From Streptomyces sp. NBC_00234 (GTDB lineage: Bacteria > Actinomycetota > Actinomycetes > Streptomycetales > Streptomycetaceae), in the NCBI RefSeq assembly GCF_036195325.1, contig NZ_CP108101.1, positions 6,944,001-7,008,000 of the forward strand: DNA of 64,000 nt, written 5' to 3'. The notes below the pieces were generated by a model that did no database searches, was not told the origin of the DNA, and saw only the letters and a program-made list of their open reading frames with translations. This document shows positions 1-9,226 of this stretch, piece by piece (positions within the stretch are counted from its first letter, which is position 1; each line of letters starts with the position of its first letter). The translations under genes and the position numbers were made by a program.

Positions 1-832
1 TCACGTCGGAGGTGAGGTCCACGACGTTGCTGTCGAAGGCGACGAGATGGGTCTTGAGGCCCGGCAGCCCCCACAGACAGGCGGCGGTGACCGCGGAGTG
101 GATCACCGAGCCGGCCATCGAGCCGGACTGGTCGACCAGCAGGATCAGCTGCCACTGGGAGAGATGCCGCTGGGTCCGCGAGTGGAAGTGGGCGCGCTCG
201 ATGAGAAGGCGCCGTTCCTCCGGCTGGTAGTGGGCGAGGTTGGCCCGCACCGTCTGCCGGAAGTCGAAGTCCCTGGCCAGCGGGACCCGGCTGGGACGCC
301 GTGACCGGGTGCCGTGGAACGCCCGGCGGATCTCCGGCTGCAGCCGGGCGAGCAGGTCCCTGACGACCGAGGCGACGATCCGTCGTGCGAGCCGCAGCAC
401 CTGCGGGTTCATCAGGTGCTTCGTACGCAGCACGGCGCGCAGCAGCGTCGCGCTCGGCTCGACCCGCTCCAGCACCGCCGGATCGGTGACGATCTCCTGG
501 ATGCCGTACCGCTCGACCGCGTCGCGTTCGAGACGCTCGATCGTGTCCTTCGGGAACAGCCGGTGGATGTCGTCCAGCCAGTCGACGGCGGTCACCGGCG
601 ACGGGCCGTCACCTCCCTCCCGCGGAGCGGCCGGACCGGCGCGCCGGACACCGCGCCGGGCGAGGTCGGGGTCCCGGCCGTAGAGCCAGTCGAGCGCGGC
701 GTCCTGCGCGGCGGCCCGCCGGCCCAGGGGGCCCGTGCGGGACTCGGAGGGGGAGCCCAGGATCAGCCGCCATCGCTCAAGTCCCGCGTCCCGGTCCTCC
801 GGTGCTCCGGGGACGGTTTCGGATGCGGTCAC
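1..832 (-). CDS. VWA domain protein of a MoxR-type operon (C-terminus outside window)
   Basis: The reading frame starts at a GTG (832-830) that overlaps the stop of the upstream DUF5682 gene as GTGA, and it runs off the left edge after 277 codons. From about residue 225 it reads LILLVDQSGSMAGSVIHSAV: a von Willebrand factor A domain with the metal-site motif DxSGS (D234). The first 220 residues are charged and helical, without signal peptide or membrane segment, so the protein is cytoplasmic. VWA proteins encoded beside MoxR ATPases usually act as the metal-dependent partner or substrate adaptor of the ATPase. It is the last visible gene of the four-gene operon. The start and the VWA call are firm; the exact role is unknown. 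Confidence 0.85.
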   Translation of the reverse strand, partial: MTASETVPGAPEDRDAGLERWRLILGSPSESRTGPLGRRAAAQDAALDWLYGRDPDLARRGVRRAGPAAPREGGDGPSPVTAVDWLDDIHRLFPKDTIERLERDAVERYGIQEIVTDPAVLERVEPSATLLRAVLRTKHLMNPQVLRLARRIVASVVRDLLARLQPEIRRAFHGTRSRRPSRVPLARDFDFRQTVRANLAHYQPEERRLLIERAHFHSRTQRHLSQWQLILLVDQSGSMAGSVIHSAVTAACLWGLPGLKTHLVAFDSNVVDLTSDV

Positions 833-3171
833 GAGGAGGCCGCCAGTCCGTGGCGGGCCAGCAGACGGGACACGTTCTCCTCCAGGGCGCCCGCGCGGGC
901 GATCAGCAGTGGGTCCCCTGTCGTACGCAACAGGGTGCGCGAGGAACCCCGCACACCGCGCCGCTCCAGCAGCCGTGCCGCGATCCGGTCGCGTTCGCGA
1001 GGGGGGAAGTAGGCGAAAGCCTGGCGCAGGGCGGGCAGACCCGACAGGAACTCGCTGTCGGACAGGGCGCTCACGAGCCGGTCCAGCCCGTCGATCAGGG
1101 ACTCGGGGCCGCCGTGCTCCGCACGCCCGGTCAGCTCCTCGCGGGCGAGTGCGAACAGACCGGCCAGCCAGTCGCCGAGGGCGTCCGCACCGCCCGCCGC
1201 GACCGTACGCACAGCCGGTCCGGGGTCGCCCGGGACGTTGCCGGCCAGGGTCCGGTGCAGCCCGAAGGCCGCGCCCCGCAGGTCACGGGGGGCGTCCGTG
1301 TCCTGGCTGATCCGCTCCGCGATCCCGGCCGCGGTCTCCCGGGACACCGACAGCAACTCGGGCGCGTGGAGCACCGCGTCGCGTACCGCGACCACCGCCC
1401 GCAGCCGCCGGGCGTCCACGCCCGTACCGCCTCGGGAACCCTCCAGAAGCCAGAGCAGTCGCTCCACCGCGCGGTCGATCACGGAGGTGAGCAGGGGGCC
1501 TCCGGCCACCCCGTACACCCGGTCGTGCCGCCACAGGCCGAGCGCGGTGGCGAGCACCTCACCGAGCGGCCCGGGCGTCTTCAGCCCGTTCACCCGGCGG
1601 GCCAGCGCGCGGAGAAGGGGCTCGGACAGCCCCGCGGCCCCGCACAGCACCGCGTCGAACAGGGTGCTGGCAAGGCTTTCGGCCGCCCCCTCCGTGTCGT
1701 GCGCGCGCTCGGTGAGGGCGGCTTCGGCCGCCTCGGTGAGGCTCGCCCCGTACGCGCCCGCTTCGACGAGGGCGGCCTCACGGCCTGGGGCGTGCACGGC
1801 CTCCCAGCGCTCGGTGAACACCGGGTCGACGCCGTGCTCGGGGCCGGCCGTCCTGGTGAGTCCGGGAACGGCCAGCACCCGGAGCCGGTGGAGCACCCGG
1901 CTGCGGTCGAGATCCCCTGCGTCCGTGAGATCGAGGCCGAACTCCGACGCGTCGCCGTCGAGGCCGAGCCGGGCGAGCTGCGCCGCGACGTCGTGCACCA
2001 GCGGGGGCGCGGGGGTGTCCGGGTGCAGCCGCCCCACCCGTTCACCGCTGCACGCCGCGACCATCCCGACGATCGCGGGATGGGTGCCTGCCGCCAGCGC
2101 GGCGCGCGAGGTCCACGGCAGCGGGGAGTCCAGGTCGTCCGTGACGAGGGCGCCCGCGAGGCCGTCCAGGACGTCGATCCGCGCGGGGACGGGGTGGCCG
2201 CGGAGCGCGGTGAGTCCGTGGGCGAGGCTTCTGGCCGCGATCAGATCGGCGGTCGAGACGGGATACCGTCCGGCCCGCAGCCGCTCCACGACCACGCGCA
2301 GCAGGTGCTCGGCCGCCGCCTCCGGGCCCGCGTCCCAGACCTGCTGGTAGTAACCGGGCGACGGCATGCCCGACTGGTAGCCGGCGAAGGAGTCCAGCTG
2401 CCGGAAGGAGTAGGGCACCAGATAGCTCCCGGCCAGGGCCGCCTCCGGGGGCGCGGGCACCTGCGGCCAGCCGTCCTCCCCCAGGGCCCACGGTCCGCCG
2501 TCGGCCTGCCCTTCGGTCTCCTCGTGCCCGGGCCCGGCGGCCAGTGTGCGCAGGGCGGGCTGATGGAAGCCCCCCGTCACCACGAGGACCGGGCCTCCGC
2601 CCGCCCGGGCGGTCGCCGCCCGTACCCACGCGGCCATGTACGACTCGCGTGTCCGGTCCCGCGCGTCGGCCTCGGCGTCACCGCGTACCAGCGCGAAGTA
2701 GGCGTCGAGCCGCTCGGCCAGACCCTCGTCCGGCTCGACCTCGAAGAGCCGGTCCCAGAGCGCGTCGGGGGAGTCCACCGCGAAGCGCTCGCAGAGCCGC
2801 TCCGTCGCCTCCGCGTACCGGACCTCCGCGTCGGCGTACCGGTTCGTGCGCTCCGCGAAGGCCGGGTGCCAGGCCGGCAGGTCGATGAAACGGACCTCGG
2901 CCCCCGCCGCGCGGCCCGCGCGCAGGGCGACCCACTCCGGGGAGTAGTCGCACAGCGGCGCCCAGGACGTCGCGGCCCGCCGACCGTCCCGGTAGTGGCT
3001 GAACACGGCGACCGGCAGCTCGTGTCCGAGCAGCAGCTCGCCGAGCCGGTCGTTCATCTCGGCCGGCCCCTCCACCAGGACGTGGGCGGGGCGCAGTTCC
3101 TCGATGGTCCGCTCGACGAGCCGCGCGCAGGCGGGGGAGTGGTGACGTACCCCAAGGAACACCGTGGACAT
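829..3171 (-). CDS. DUF5682 family protein
   Basis: A 780-residue protein. The ATG at 3171-3169 is chosen because it overlaps the MoxR stop by one base (TGATG); an in-frame upstream extension would run into the MoxR gene. The N-terminus, TVFLGVRHHSPACARLVERT followed by VLVEGPAEM, resembles the histidine- and glutamate-bearing start of TraB/ChaN-like (TIKI superfamily) proteins; I infer this from pattern only. The rest is long, Ala/Leu/Arg-rich and helical, without signal peptide. Proteins of this type are typically encoded with MoxR ATPases and VWA proteins, as here. It ends in a GTGA overlap with the VWA gene, so the two are translationally coupled. No enzymatic activity is known to me. Confidence 0.85.
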   Translation of the reverse strand: MSTVFLGVRHHSPACARLVERTIEELRPAHVLVEGPAEMNDRLGELLLGHELPVAVFSHYRDGRRAATSWAPLCDYSPEWVALRAGRAAGAEVRFIDLPAWHPAFAERTNRYADAEVRYAEATERLCERFAVDSPDALWDRLFEVEPDEGLAERLDAYFALVRGDAEADARDRTRESYMAAWVRAATARAGGGPVLVVTGGFHQPALRTLAAGPGHEETEGQADGGPWALGEDGWPQVPAPPEAALAGSYLVPYSFRQLDSFAGYQSGMPSPGYYQQVWDAGPEAAAEHLLRVVVERLRAGRYPVSTADLIAARSLAHGLTALRGHPVPARIDVLDGLAGALVTDDLDSPLPWTSRAALAAGTHPAIVGMVAACSGERVGRLHPDTPAPPLVHDVAAQLARLGLDGDASEFGLDLTDAGDLDRSRVLHRLRVLAVPGLTRTAGPEHGVDPVFTERWEAVHAPGREAALVEAGAYGASLTEAAEAALTERAHDTEGAAESLASTLFDAVLCGAAGLSEPLLRALARRVNGLKTPGPLGEVLATALGLWRHDRVYGVAGGPLLTSVIDRAVERLLWLLEGSRGGTGVDARRLRAVVAVRDAVLHAPELLSVSRETAAGIAERISQDTDAPRDLRGAAFGLHRTLAGNVPGDPGPAVRTVAAGGADALGDWLAGLFALAREELTGRAEHGGPESLIDGLDRLVSALSDSEFLSGLPALRQAFAYFPPRERDRIAARLLERRGVRGSSRTLLRTTGDPLLIARAGALEENVSRLLARHGLAASS

Positions 3172-4334
3172 CAGTCCGCCAGCAGATGGCGTGCGTCGTA
3201 CAGCGCCTGCCACGCGGGGCTGCGGCGGCGCGGCACGTGCTGTTCGAGATAGCGGCGCAACCGCGCCAGGTCCTCCGGACTGTCCTTGGCCGCCGTGCCG
3301 GCCAGACACGCCACCACATCGGCGGCGCTGCCCGGCTCACCCCGCAGGAACCAGCCCCTTACGCCGACGGCGTGGGCGACGGACACCGCCTCGGCGGTGC
3401 TCATCACCGCCGCGGGCCGGCCGGCTCCGCCCTCCGGCCCGTCCTTCGCGCCCGCTCCCGCGCGCAGCTCCCGGAACGTGGCGACCAGCACCTCCAGCAC
3501 ATCCCGGTCGGGCGGCGGCTCCACACCGGAGCGCTCCAGCAGCGTCGTCACCTCCGCCTCGACGAGGGCGAGCTCCGTGTCCAGGTCCGGGATGGGGAAG
3601 ACCGTCTCGAAGTTGAACCGGCGCTTGAGGGCGGCGCTCATCTCGTTGACGCCCCGGTCACGCGTGTTGGCGGTCGCGATGACGTTGAAGCCCTGCCGGG
3701 CGAAGACCATGCCGTCGGGGCCGGTCAGTTCGGGGACGGCCACGACGCGCTCGGACAGCAGCGAGAGGAGCGAGTCCTGCACCTCCAGGGGACAGCGGGT
3801 GATCTCCTCGAACCGGACGATGCGGCCCTCCGCCATGCCGCGCAGCATCGGCGCGGGGACCAGGGAGCGGGTGGACGGCCCCTCGGCCACGAGCAGCGCG
3901 TAGTTCCAGCCGTACTTGATCTGGTCCTCGGTGGTCGCCGCCCCGCCCTGCACGGTCAGCGTGGACATTCCGCTGACGGCCGCCGCGATCAGCTCGGAGA
4001 GCAGGGACTTCGCCGTGCCCGGCTCGCCCACCAGCATCAGCCCGCGGCTCGTCGCGAGCGTCACCAGCGCCCGGTCGACCAGGGACGGATTGCCGACGAA
4101 CTTGCGGCTGATGCCCGTGCTCTCGTCGCCGATGACGAACCGTCGGGCGGCGCGCAGACTCAGCTCCCAGCCCGGCGGCCTGGGGTCACGGTCGCCGTCC
4201 CGGAGCGCCGCCAGTTCGTCCGCGTACCGCACCTCGGCGGGCGGGCGCTGCACGGCAGCCGACGGGGAAGCGGTGCCGGCCGCGCCGTCCCCCTGCGCCT
4301 CGGCGGTGGGCTCGTCCTTCGTCCGTACGGTCAT
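3171..4334 (-). CDS. MoxR-type AAA+ ATPase
   Basis: 387 residues, cytoplasmic. After a disordered N-terminus of about 35 residues comes an AAA+ core: Walker A GEPGTAKS (103-110), Walker B IVRFEE (172-177), and a sensor region NVIATANTRDRGVNEM near 215-230 followed by the Arg-rich LKRRF. This is the MoxR/RavA pattern of ATPases that remodel or load metal-dependent partner proteins, commonly a VWA protein. The ATG overlaps the stop of the upstream WGR/DUF4132 gene (ATGA), and its own stop overlaps the DUF5682 start. The four genes are therefore one transcription and translation unit, and the ATPase probably drives the DUF5682 and VWA products. Confidence 0.92.
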   Translation of the reverse strand: MTVRTKDEPTAEAQGDGAAGTASPSAAVQRPPAEVRYADELAALRDGDRDPRPPGWELSLRAARRFVIGDESTGISRKFVGNPSLVDRALVTLATSRGLMLVGEPGTAKSLLSELIAAAVSGMSTLTVQGGAATTEDQIKYGWNYALLVAEGPSTRSLVPAPMLRGMAEGRIVRFEEITRCPLEVQDSLLSLLSERVVAVPELTGPDGMVFARQGFNVIATANTRDRGVNEMSAALKRRFNFETVFPIPDLDTELALVEAEVTTLLERSGVEPPPDRDVLEVLVATFRELRAGAGAKDGPEGGAGRPAAVMSTAEAVSVAHAVGVRGWFLRGEPGSAADVVACLAGTAAKDSPEDLARLRRYLEQHVPRRRSPAWQALYDARHLLAD

Positions 4335-7300
4335 GCGGCGGCGCCTTCGGTGAGTTCCGTCAGATCGGCGATGAGCTCGGACACGGTGACCGGGTCCAGG
4401 TCACCGAAGCGCAGCGGGTAACTGCGCCTTCCCCAGTGGTAGTGGTTGCCGGGCTCACTGCCGAGCCACACCGTCTCCAGGGTCTGGTCGGGGAACATGT
4501 CGACCACGCCGACCGCGATGCCCGTGTCCAGTGCGATCACCAGATACTGCTCGTCGCCGAGCCGCTTCGAGATCCACCGCTCCACCCCCGCGTCCTGGGG
4601 CACCCCGCGCTGCCAGCCGCGCCGCTCCAGACCGAGCACCTTGCCCGTGGGCACCTTGAGGCCCTCGAAGCGGGTCAGCCGGTACCCCCCGGCCTCCTCC
4701 TCGCGGAGACCGAACACCGCGCGCCCCAGCTGGGGGAAGGGCTGAAGGATCTCGTAGTCGGCGAACACCTCGGACCAGGCGTCGAGCCGGTCCCCGAGGT
4801 CCAGCGGATGGGCCAGCCGCACGGTCGCCCCGTCGGCGAGGGCGAAGACCTCGTCCTCGACGTCGGCGAACGTCCGGTCCTCCGCCACCCGGAACGCCGT
4901 GCCCGACCCGTCGGACTCGCTCAGCCACACCAGCCTGCGGACCAGATGCCACAGCAGCGGATGTGCGACGAAGAGTTCCGTGAACTCCGTCGTGGTCCAG
5001 GAGCGTCCGGCCACCATCGCGTCCTCCAGCCTCCGCACCTGGTCGGAGGCGATCGTCCGCACGTCCTTCTTCAGGGCCATGAACCGCTTGCGCTCCGCGG
5101 GGGCCAGCTCGGCGTCGTCCCGTGCGCCGGGCATCGGCAGATCCTTGCGGCGCTTGCCGTCCCCGTCCAGGACGTACGGCCGCAGCTGCTCGTCGAAGCC
5201 CACGGTGAAGCGGCGGCTGCCGTAGTCGACGACCGTCGAACCGTCCGCGTCCAGACCGAAGTCCGGCACCAGCCGGTCGGAGAGCTGCTCGCCGGTCAGT
5301 CCGAGTCCCGCCGCGACCTCGTCGATCTTCTCCTTGGCGCGCACCTTCAGTGCCTTGAACTTCACGCGCTGCGCGATGCCGTGCAGCTGCAGGAGCGCGA
5401 CGTCGGTGCCGATCGCCGCGAGCACACCGAGACCTTCCACCGCCCGGTGGTGCGCGCCCTCTCCGGGCCAGGACCGGATGACCGGGGTCAGCCTGCGAAC
5501 CGTCGTGTCGTCACCGAGCAGACCGAGCGCGTGCAGCGCCCAGGAGTCCTTGGCCGGGAGGCCGGCCATCCGCCACTGCTCGAAGAGCGCCCAGGCGAAC
5601 TCGGCGAGCGATTCGGCCTCCGCCACCTCCTTGAGCGCGGCGACCCCCGGATACACCTCACCGGGCTTCGACAGGGCCAGCGACATCAGCGCGTGGCGCA
5701 CCGACGGTGCCGGCAGCGCACCTCCGGAAGCGACTGCGATCTGTGGCAGCAGCGCGGGTTCCGACCACCCCGGCAGCGCCGGCATCGTGGCGGGCAGCAG
5801 ACGCTCCAGCGGGTCGGCGGACAGCAGCACTCCGATGGCCTCCGCCGCCTCCGGACCGTAGGAGTCCGCGGCCTCGCGGACCACGCCGTCGCCGTGGACC
5901 GCGGCGATCTGGAGCAGCGCCATCTCGGCCGCCCGCCGTCCGGTGCCCGCCTTGCCCACGGCGTCCGGCACCAGGAACCGGGCCGCCACGGTGCCATGCC
6001 GGGCGAACCACGCCCGGGCCGTCGCGGCCGTGGACTTGAGCCGCACCGACCAGTTCGCCATGTGCCGCGCCACGGCCACGTCGACGAAGGGCAGCAGCAG
6101 CGGTGCGAGTGAACTCGGCTGGCGCGGCGCGGCCTTCAGCAGCAGAGGCAGGGCGAGGAGGCCGAAACGGGCGGCGATCGGCTTCAGGGTGTCCTCGCCG
6201 TCCCACAGGTCGGTCGGGTCCCAGGTGCCGAGCAGTGGGACGACCAACTCCTCGGGCCCGTGGACGTAGACCCACGCGGGCCGGAGATCCGGCGCGTCGA
6301 GGGTGCAGCGCAGGGCCGCGATGTCCCGCTCCCAGTCGCCGTCGCTCTGCCGCCGGGTGTACCAGCTGGAGCAGGCCGCCCACTCGGCCTGTTCGCCGGG
6401 CAGCCACTCCACGGCAGGGTCGGCCTCCGCCGAGAGTCCGGTCACGACCGCGGCCTGGACCGTGGTGCGCGGCCGTGACCACGGAGGGGACGTCAGCACG
6501 GGCGGCAGGGCGTCGGCCGGAGCGTCGGCGATCCGGTCGGCCGGGTTGAGCAGCGGTTCCACGATCTCCGCGAGGCCGGTCTCCAGCGTCGGGAGTACGG
6601 CCGCCACCAGGTCGCGGTGGGCGCCGACATGGCCGAGGAGCAGGGTGCGCGTCCCGGTGGACGCTTCGCGGGAGTCGTCGCGCAGAGCGGCGGCGAGGAG
6701 GCGGAGCGCCCGTACCGGATAGCGGTGCATGGCGTCGAGCAGCGCGGGGCGGACGTGCTTCGACTCCGCGCGGTCCAGCAGGATCGCGAAGGACTCGTCC
6801 GTCGGGATCTCCACGAGGGCGTTGGCGACCGCCTTCACACCGTCCGCGTAGTAGCTGATGGACAGGTCACCGGCCAGCAGCGGGGCGACGGCCGTGCCGA
6901 TGCCTTCGGCCACCGTCGCGATCAGGGAGACGCTCAGATGGTGGGGACGGTGCGGGAAACTGCGCACCTGTTCCGCGGAGTTCAGCGAGCAGTACAGCAT
7001 GGAGCTCATGGTCGGCTCCCGCTCGGCGGCGACCCCGGGATCGTCGCAGAGCTCGTCCATCCAGCCGGTCTCGCTGGGCGCGATGTACGAGGCGAGGATC
7101 TTGCGCTGGGTGGTGGTCCGGCTCTCCGCGAGCGCCGTCACCGTGGCCCGGTAGGTCTCCTCGTCGGCCGCGGCGACCAGGGCGCGGACCTGGTCGGCTT
7201 CCGAGCGGCGCCTGCTCGTCACGTACGTGTTGAGTACGGAATCGCGCGCTTCCAGCCAGGGGCCGATCCGTTGGCCGGCCGGGCCCTTGGCGCCGTGGGC

Positions 7301-7966
7301 TTCGGTCATGAACAGCTCGACGACGGCGAGTGCCGCGAACGGCAGTCCGTGGCGCTCGGCCCAGGTGCCCGTCCAGGAGACGGAGGGAGTGGTCGTGAGA
7401 CCGACGATGGAGGCCAGAGCGGCGGCTCCGGCGGGCGAGGGGCTTCCGGCGAGGTGCGAGCTGACCTGCTCGACGAGCGCGGGATCGGAGCGCGGCGCGT
7501 CCACGTACTCCTGGATCCGGTCGGAGTTCCTGGCCAGTTGCGCGTCGGCCTCCTCCACCACACCGCGCCGGGTCCTGCCGACCGCTCGCGGCACCCCGCC
7601 CCGCCGGGGGTGGAGCTGCCGGCGCCAGGCCGCCGGCAGGACGAAGGTGTCCTCGTCGGGGACCGCGTCCACGGCCGGGGCCGCACCGGTGACGGCGTCC
7701 ACCGGAGCACCGTCCGCCGACGGCTCCACGGTCGCGGCCAGTCCGGGCGCCGCAGTCGCCACCCCGACCTCGCGATACCCCTTGCGTTCCTTCTCCGCGA
7801 TCGTCCTGGCGACCTGTGCGTCCGCCGCCTGCGCGGAGGCGTACTCCTTCGACTGCGTACGCCCGTCGCTCCCGCACCGCCCGTACCGCACGGTCACCAC
7901 GGCACCTTCGGCGCCGGTCTCCCAGAACTTCGACGCAGTGCCCTCGACAAACTCCCAGCGGCGCAC
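4331..7966 (-). CDS. WGR domain + DUF4132 (MolR-like) protein
   Basis: 1211 residues from the GTG at 7966-7964, preceded by AGGGGGGC at about six bases. An in-frame GTG at 8005 would add 13 residues but has no comparable ribosome site. Residues 1-70 form a WGR domain (VTVRYGRCGSDGR), a nucleic-acid-associated fold seen in PARPs and MolR-type proteins. The middle is a long helical repeat region of HEAT type. DUF4132 follows at about 905-1090, and the C-terminus contains GNHYHWGRRSYPLRF. It is the first gene of the operon and overlaps the MoxR gene by four bases. The likely role is a scaffold or sensor for the MoxR/VWA machine. The link to molybdate implied by the MolR name is weak. Confidence 0.88.
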   Translation of the reverse strand: MRRWEFVEGTASKFWETGAEGAVVTVRYGRCGSDGRTQSKEYASAQAADAQVARTIAEKERKGYREVGVATAAPGLAATVEPSADGAPVDAVTGAAPAVDAVPDEDTFVLPAAWRRQLHPRRGGVPRAVGRTRRGVVEEADAQLARNSDRIQEYVDAPRSDPALVEQVSSHLAGSPSPAGAAALASIVGLTTTPSVSWTGTWAERHGLPFAALAVVELFMTEAHGAKGPAGQRIGPWLEARDSVLNTYVTSRRRSEADQVRALVAAADEETYRATVTALAESRTTTQRKILASYIAPSETGWMDELCDDPGVAAEREPTMSSMLYCSLNSAEQVRSFPHRPHHLSVSLIATVAEGIGTAVAPLLAGDLSISYYADGVKAVANALVEIPTDESFAILLDRAESKHVRPALLDAMHRYPVRALRLLAAALRDDSREASTGTRTLLLGHVGAHRDLVAAVLPTLETGLAEIVEPLLNPADRIADAPADALPPVLTSPPWSRPRTTVQAAVVTGLSAEADPAVEWLPGEQAEWAACSSWYTRRQSDGDWERDIAALRCTLDAPDLRPAWVYVHGPEELVVPLLGTWDPTDLWDGEDTLKPIAARFGLLALPLLLKAAPRQPSSLAPLLLPFVDVAVARHMANWSVRLKSTAATARAWFARHGTVAARFLVPDAVGKAGTGRRAAEMALLQIAAVHGDGVVREAADSYGPEAAEAIGVLLSADPLERLLPATMPALPGWSEPALLPQIAVASGGALPAPSVRHALMSLALSKPGEVYPGVAALKEVAEAESLAEFAWALFEQWRMAGLPAKDSWALHALGLLGDDTTVRRLTPVIRSWPGEGAHHRAVEGLGVLAAIGTDVALLQLHGIAQRVKFKALKVRAKEKIDEVAAGLGLTGEQLSDRLVPDFGLDADGSTVVDYGSRRFTVGFDEQLRPYVLDGDGKRRKDLPMPGARDDAELAPAERKRFMALKKDVRTIASDQVRRLEDAMVAGRSWTTTEFTELFVAHPLLWHLVRRLVWLSESDGSGTAFRVAEDRTFADVEDEVFALADGATVRLAHPLDLGDRLDAWSEVFADYEILQPFPQLGRAVFGLREEEAGGYRLTRFEGLKVPTGKVLGLERRGWQRGVPQDAGVERWISKRLGDEQYLVIALDTGIAVGVVDMFPDQTLETVWLGSEPGNHYHWGRRSYPLRFGDLDPVTVSELIADLTELTEGAAA

Positions 7967-8082
7967 GGAACCGCCCCCCTTCACACCCCGGACCACCCGC
8001 TCCACCGCGGGTTTCGTTCAGTGGGGCAACCCTAGAACCAGCCACTGACAACGCGACGGACAGGGAGGGACAGCGCGGAGAG

Positions 8083-8104
8083 CTCCCCGCGGAAGGGCGG
8101 GGAG
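8083..8104 (-). terminator. Candidate hairpin terminator after the 8131-8568 gene
   Basis: CTCCCCGC and GCGGGGAG pair perfectly (8 bp) around a 6-base loop, 27 bases past the stop of the minus-strand gene. There is no clear T-run, as is usual in Streptomyces. Confidence 0.4.
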
Positions 8105-8130
8105 AGGACCCCTCGGAAGGGCGGAACGGC

Positions 8131-8568
8131 TCAGGAAGCGGGCACGGCCCTCGGCCGGCCGGCGGGCGCCCAGGACGGAGTCACGCCCGTCACCTGGCAC
8201 ACCATGAGGAAGAGCGGAATGGGCGGGGTGTAGGGCGTACGGCTGTCCGGTGTGTGGATGAGCCGGGGCCGCACCGACGGGACACAGGCTCCGGCGGCGT
8301 ACGCGACCTGTTCGGGCCAGTCCAGGTCGAGGTCCGAGCCCGCCGGAACGATCCACCACCAGCGGTCGGCGTCGGCGTACACGCATCCGGTGCGCGGCAG
8401 GTGGGACATCAGCCGGAAGCCGTAGCGCGCGGGCACCCCCACCGCGTCACAGCCGAGACTGGCCGAGAGCGTGGGCGGCAGCGGAAGCCTCACCCGGCCC
8501 CCGCCGCCCTGCTCGGGCACCCGGGAGCGGCGCGCTCCGCGCAGATGGGACATGGCGTTCTTCAGCAT
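8131..8568 (-). CDS. Conserved hypothetical protein, 145 aa
   Basis: The ATG at 8568-8566 overlaps the stop of the ATP-binding protein gene by seven bases, so the two are coupled; a longer in-frame start would lie wholly inside that gene. Residues 65-100 (VYADADRWWWIVPAGSD) and 115-125 (IHTPDSRTPYTPPI) look conserved rather than random. There is no signal peptide or membrane segment. The position next to an RsbW-like kinase/XRE pair suggests an accessory of that module. No function is recognised. Confidence 0.7.
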   Translation of the reverse strand: MLKNAMSHLRGARRSRVPEQGGGGRVRLPLPPTLSASLGCDAVGVPARYGFRLMSHLPRTGCVYADADRWWWIVPAGSDLDLDWPEQVAYAAGACVPSVRPRLIHTPDSRTPYTPPIPLFLMVCQVTGVTPSWAPAGRPRAVPAS

Positions 8569-9020
8569 GACTGCTCCGTGCCGTGCGGCAGTTCTGCCCA
8601 GACGATGCGCCCCGAGCCGTCTCCGGCGTCGTGGGACCCCCAGGCGCTGCTCATCGCGTCGACGAGCAGCAGGCCGCGTCCGTGTTCGTCGTCGGCGGTG
8701 CGGCACAGCCGTGGCCCGCCGGGTTGGTGGCCTTGGTCCTGCACGGCTATGCGCAGGCGCCGGTCGAGACGTCTGAGCTCACACACGACGCGGGAACTCG
8801 CCGTGTGCACGACCGCGTTGGTGACCAGTTCGGAGACGATGAGGACCGCCGCCTCGTGGGCGTCCCCGGGCAGACGCCAGGTGTCCAGCCGGTCTCGCGT
8901 CAGCCGTCTCGCACCGGCCACCGACTCCGGCTGAGCGGGCAGGGCGAAGCAGTAACGGAGCGCTTCCGTCCCGGGGCTGAGGTCCACGAGCCGGGGGATG
9001 AGCGCACTGCCAGGTGCCAC
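8562..9020 (-). CDS. RsbW-like ATP-binding protein (HATPase_c_2)
   Basis: 152 residues with a GHKL-type ATPase fold: N-box ELVTNAVVH (residues 64-72), then a G1-like VQDQG and a G2-like GRGLLLVD. This is the anti-sigma-factor kinase family, of which Streptomyces has dozens of copies, mostly of unknown target. It is divergent from an XRE/DUF397 pair, the standard arrangement for this family, and shares their promoter region. No sigma factor or anti-anti-sigma gene is adjacent, so the partner may be the XRE protein or encoded elsewhere. Confidence 0.88.
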   Translation of the reverse strand: MAPGSALIPRLVDLSPGTEALRYCFALPAQPESVAGARRLTRDRLDTWRLPGDAHEAAVLIVSELVTNAVVHTASSRVVCELRRLDRRLRIAVQDQGHQPGGPRLCRTADDEHGRGLLLVDAMSSAWGSHDAGDGSGRIVWAELPHGTEQSC

Positions 9021-9132
9021 GACCGATTCCTCACAGTGGGGGCTGCGTCACGCTTCGCACCTTCGTGAAAAGGGGCGGACGTGACCATGCGAACTGGTTC
9101 ACTGCCCAACTCTCCCTCCGACGCGGACACTT

Positions 9133-9176
9133 GGCAAGGGGCACTCTGAAAATTGCAGAGTGACAGTGTCCTTGCC
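9133..9176. promoter_or_regulatory. Palindromic operator between the ATP-binding and XRE genes
   Basis: Nested inverted repeats: inner CACTCTG (9142-9148) against CAGAGTG (9156-9162), outer GGCAAGG (9133-9139) against CCTTGCC (9170-9176). The site lies in the 206-base divergent intergenic region. CACTCTG/CAGAGTG palindromes are what I would expect as targets of WhiJ/Scr1-type XRE regulators. Binding by the neighbouring regulator is inferred. Confidence 0.55.
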
Positions 9177-9226
9177 GCCACCCGCATGGCACACTGCTCG
9201 ACAAACAGCGCATGGGGAGGTCTGAA

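Noticed and set aside
802..3252. Long open frame opposite the DUF5682 gene
   Set aside because: Mirror of a high-GC coding strand; the peptide is Arg/Gly/Pro-rich and shows no domain, whereas the minus strand has operon overlaps.
3172..3309. Longer start for the DUF5682 gene
   Set aside because: Would lie wholly within the MoxR gene and adds an unstructured Arg/Ala-rich stretch; the 3171 ATG fits the coupled overlap.
4436..6112. Open frame opposite the WGR/DUF4132 gene
   Set aside because: Low-complexity Arg/His/Gln translation with no ribosome site; antisense shadow of a recognisable protein.
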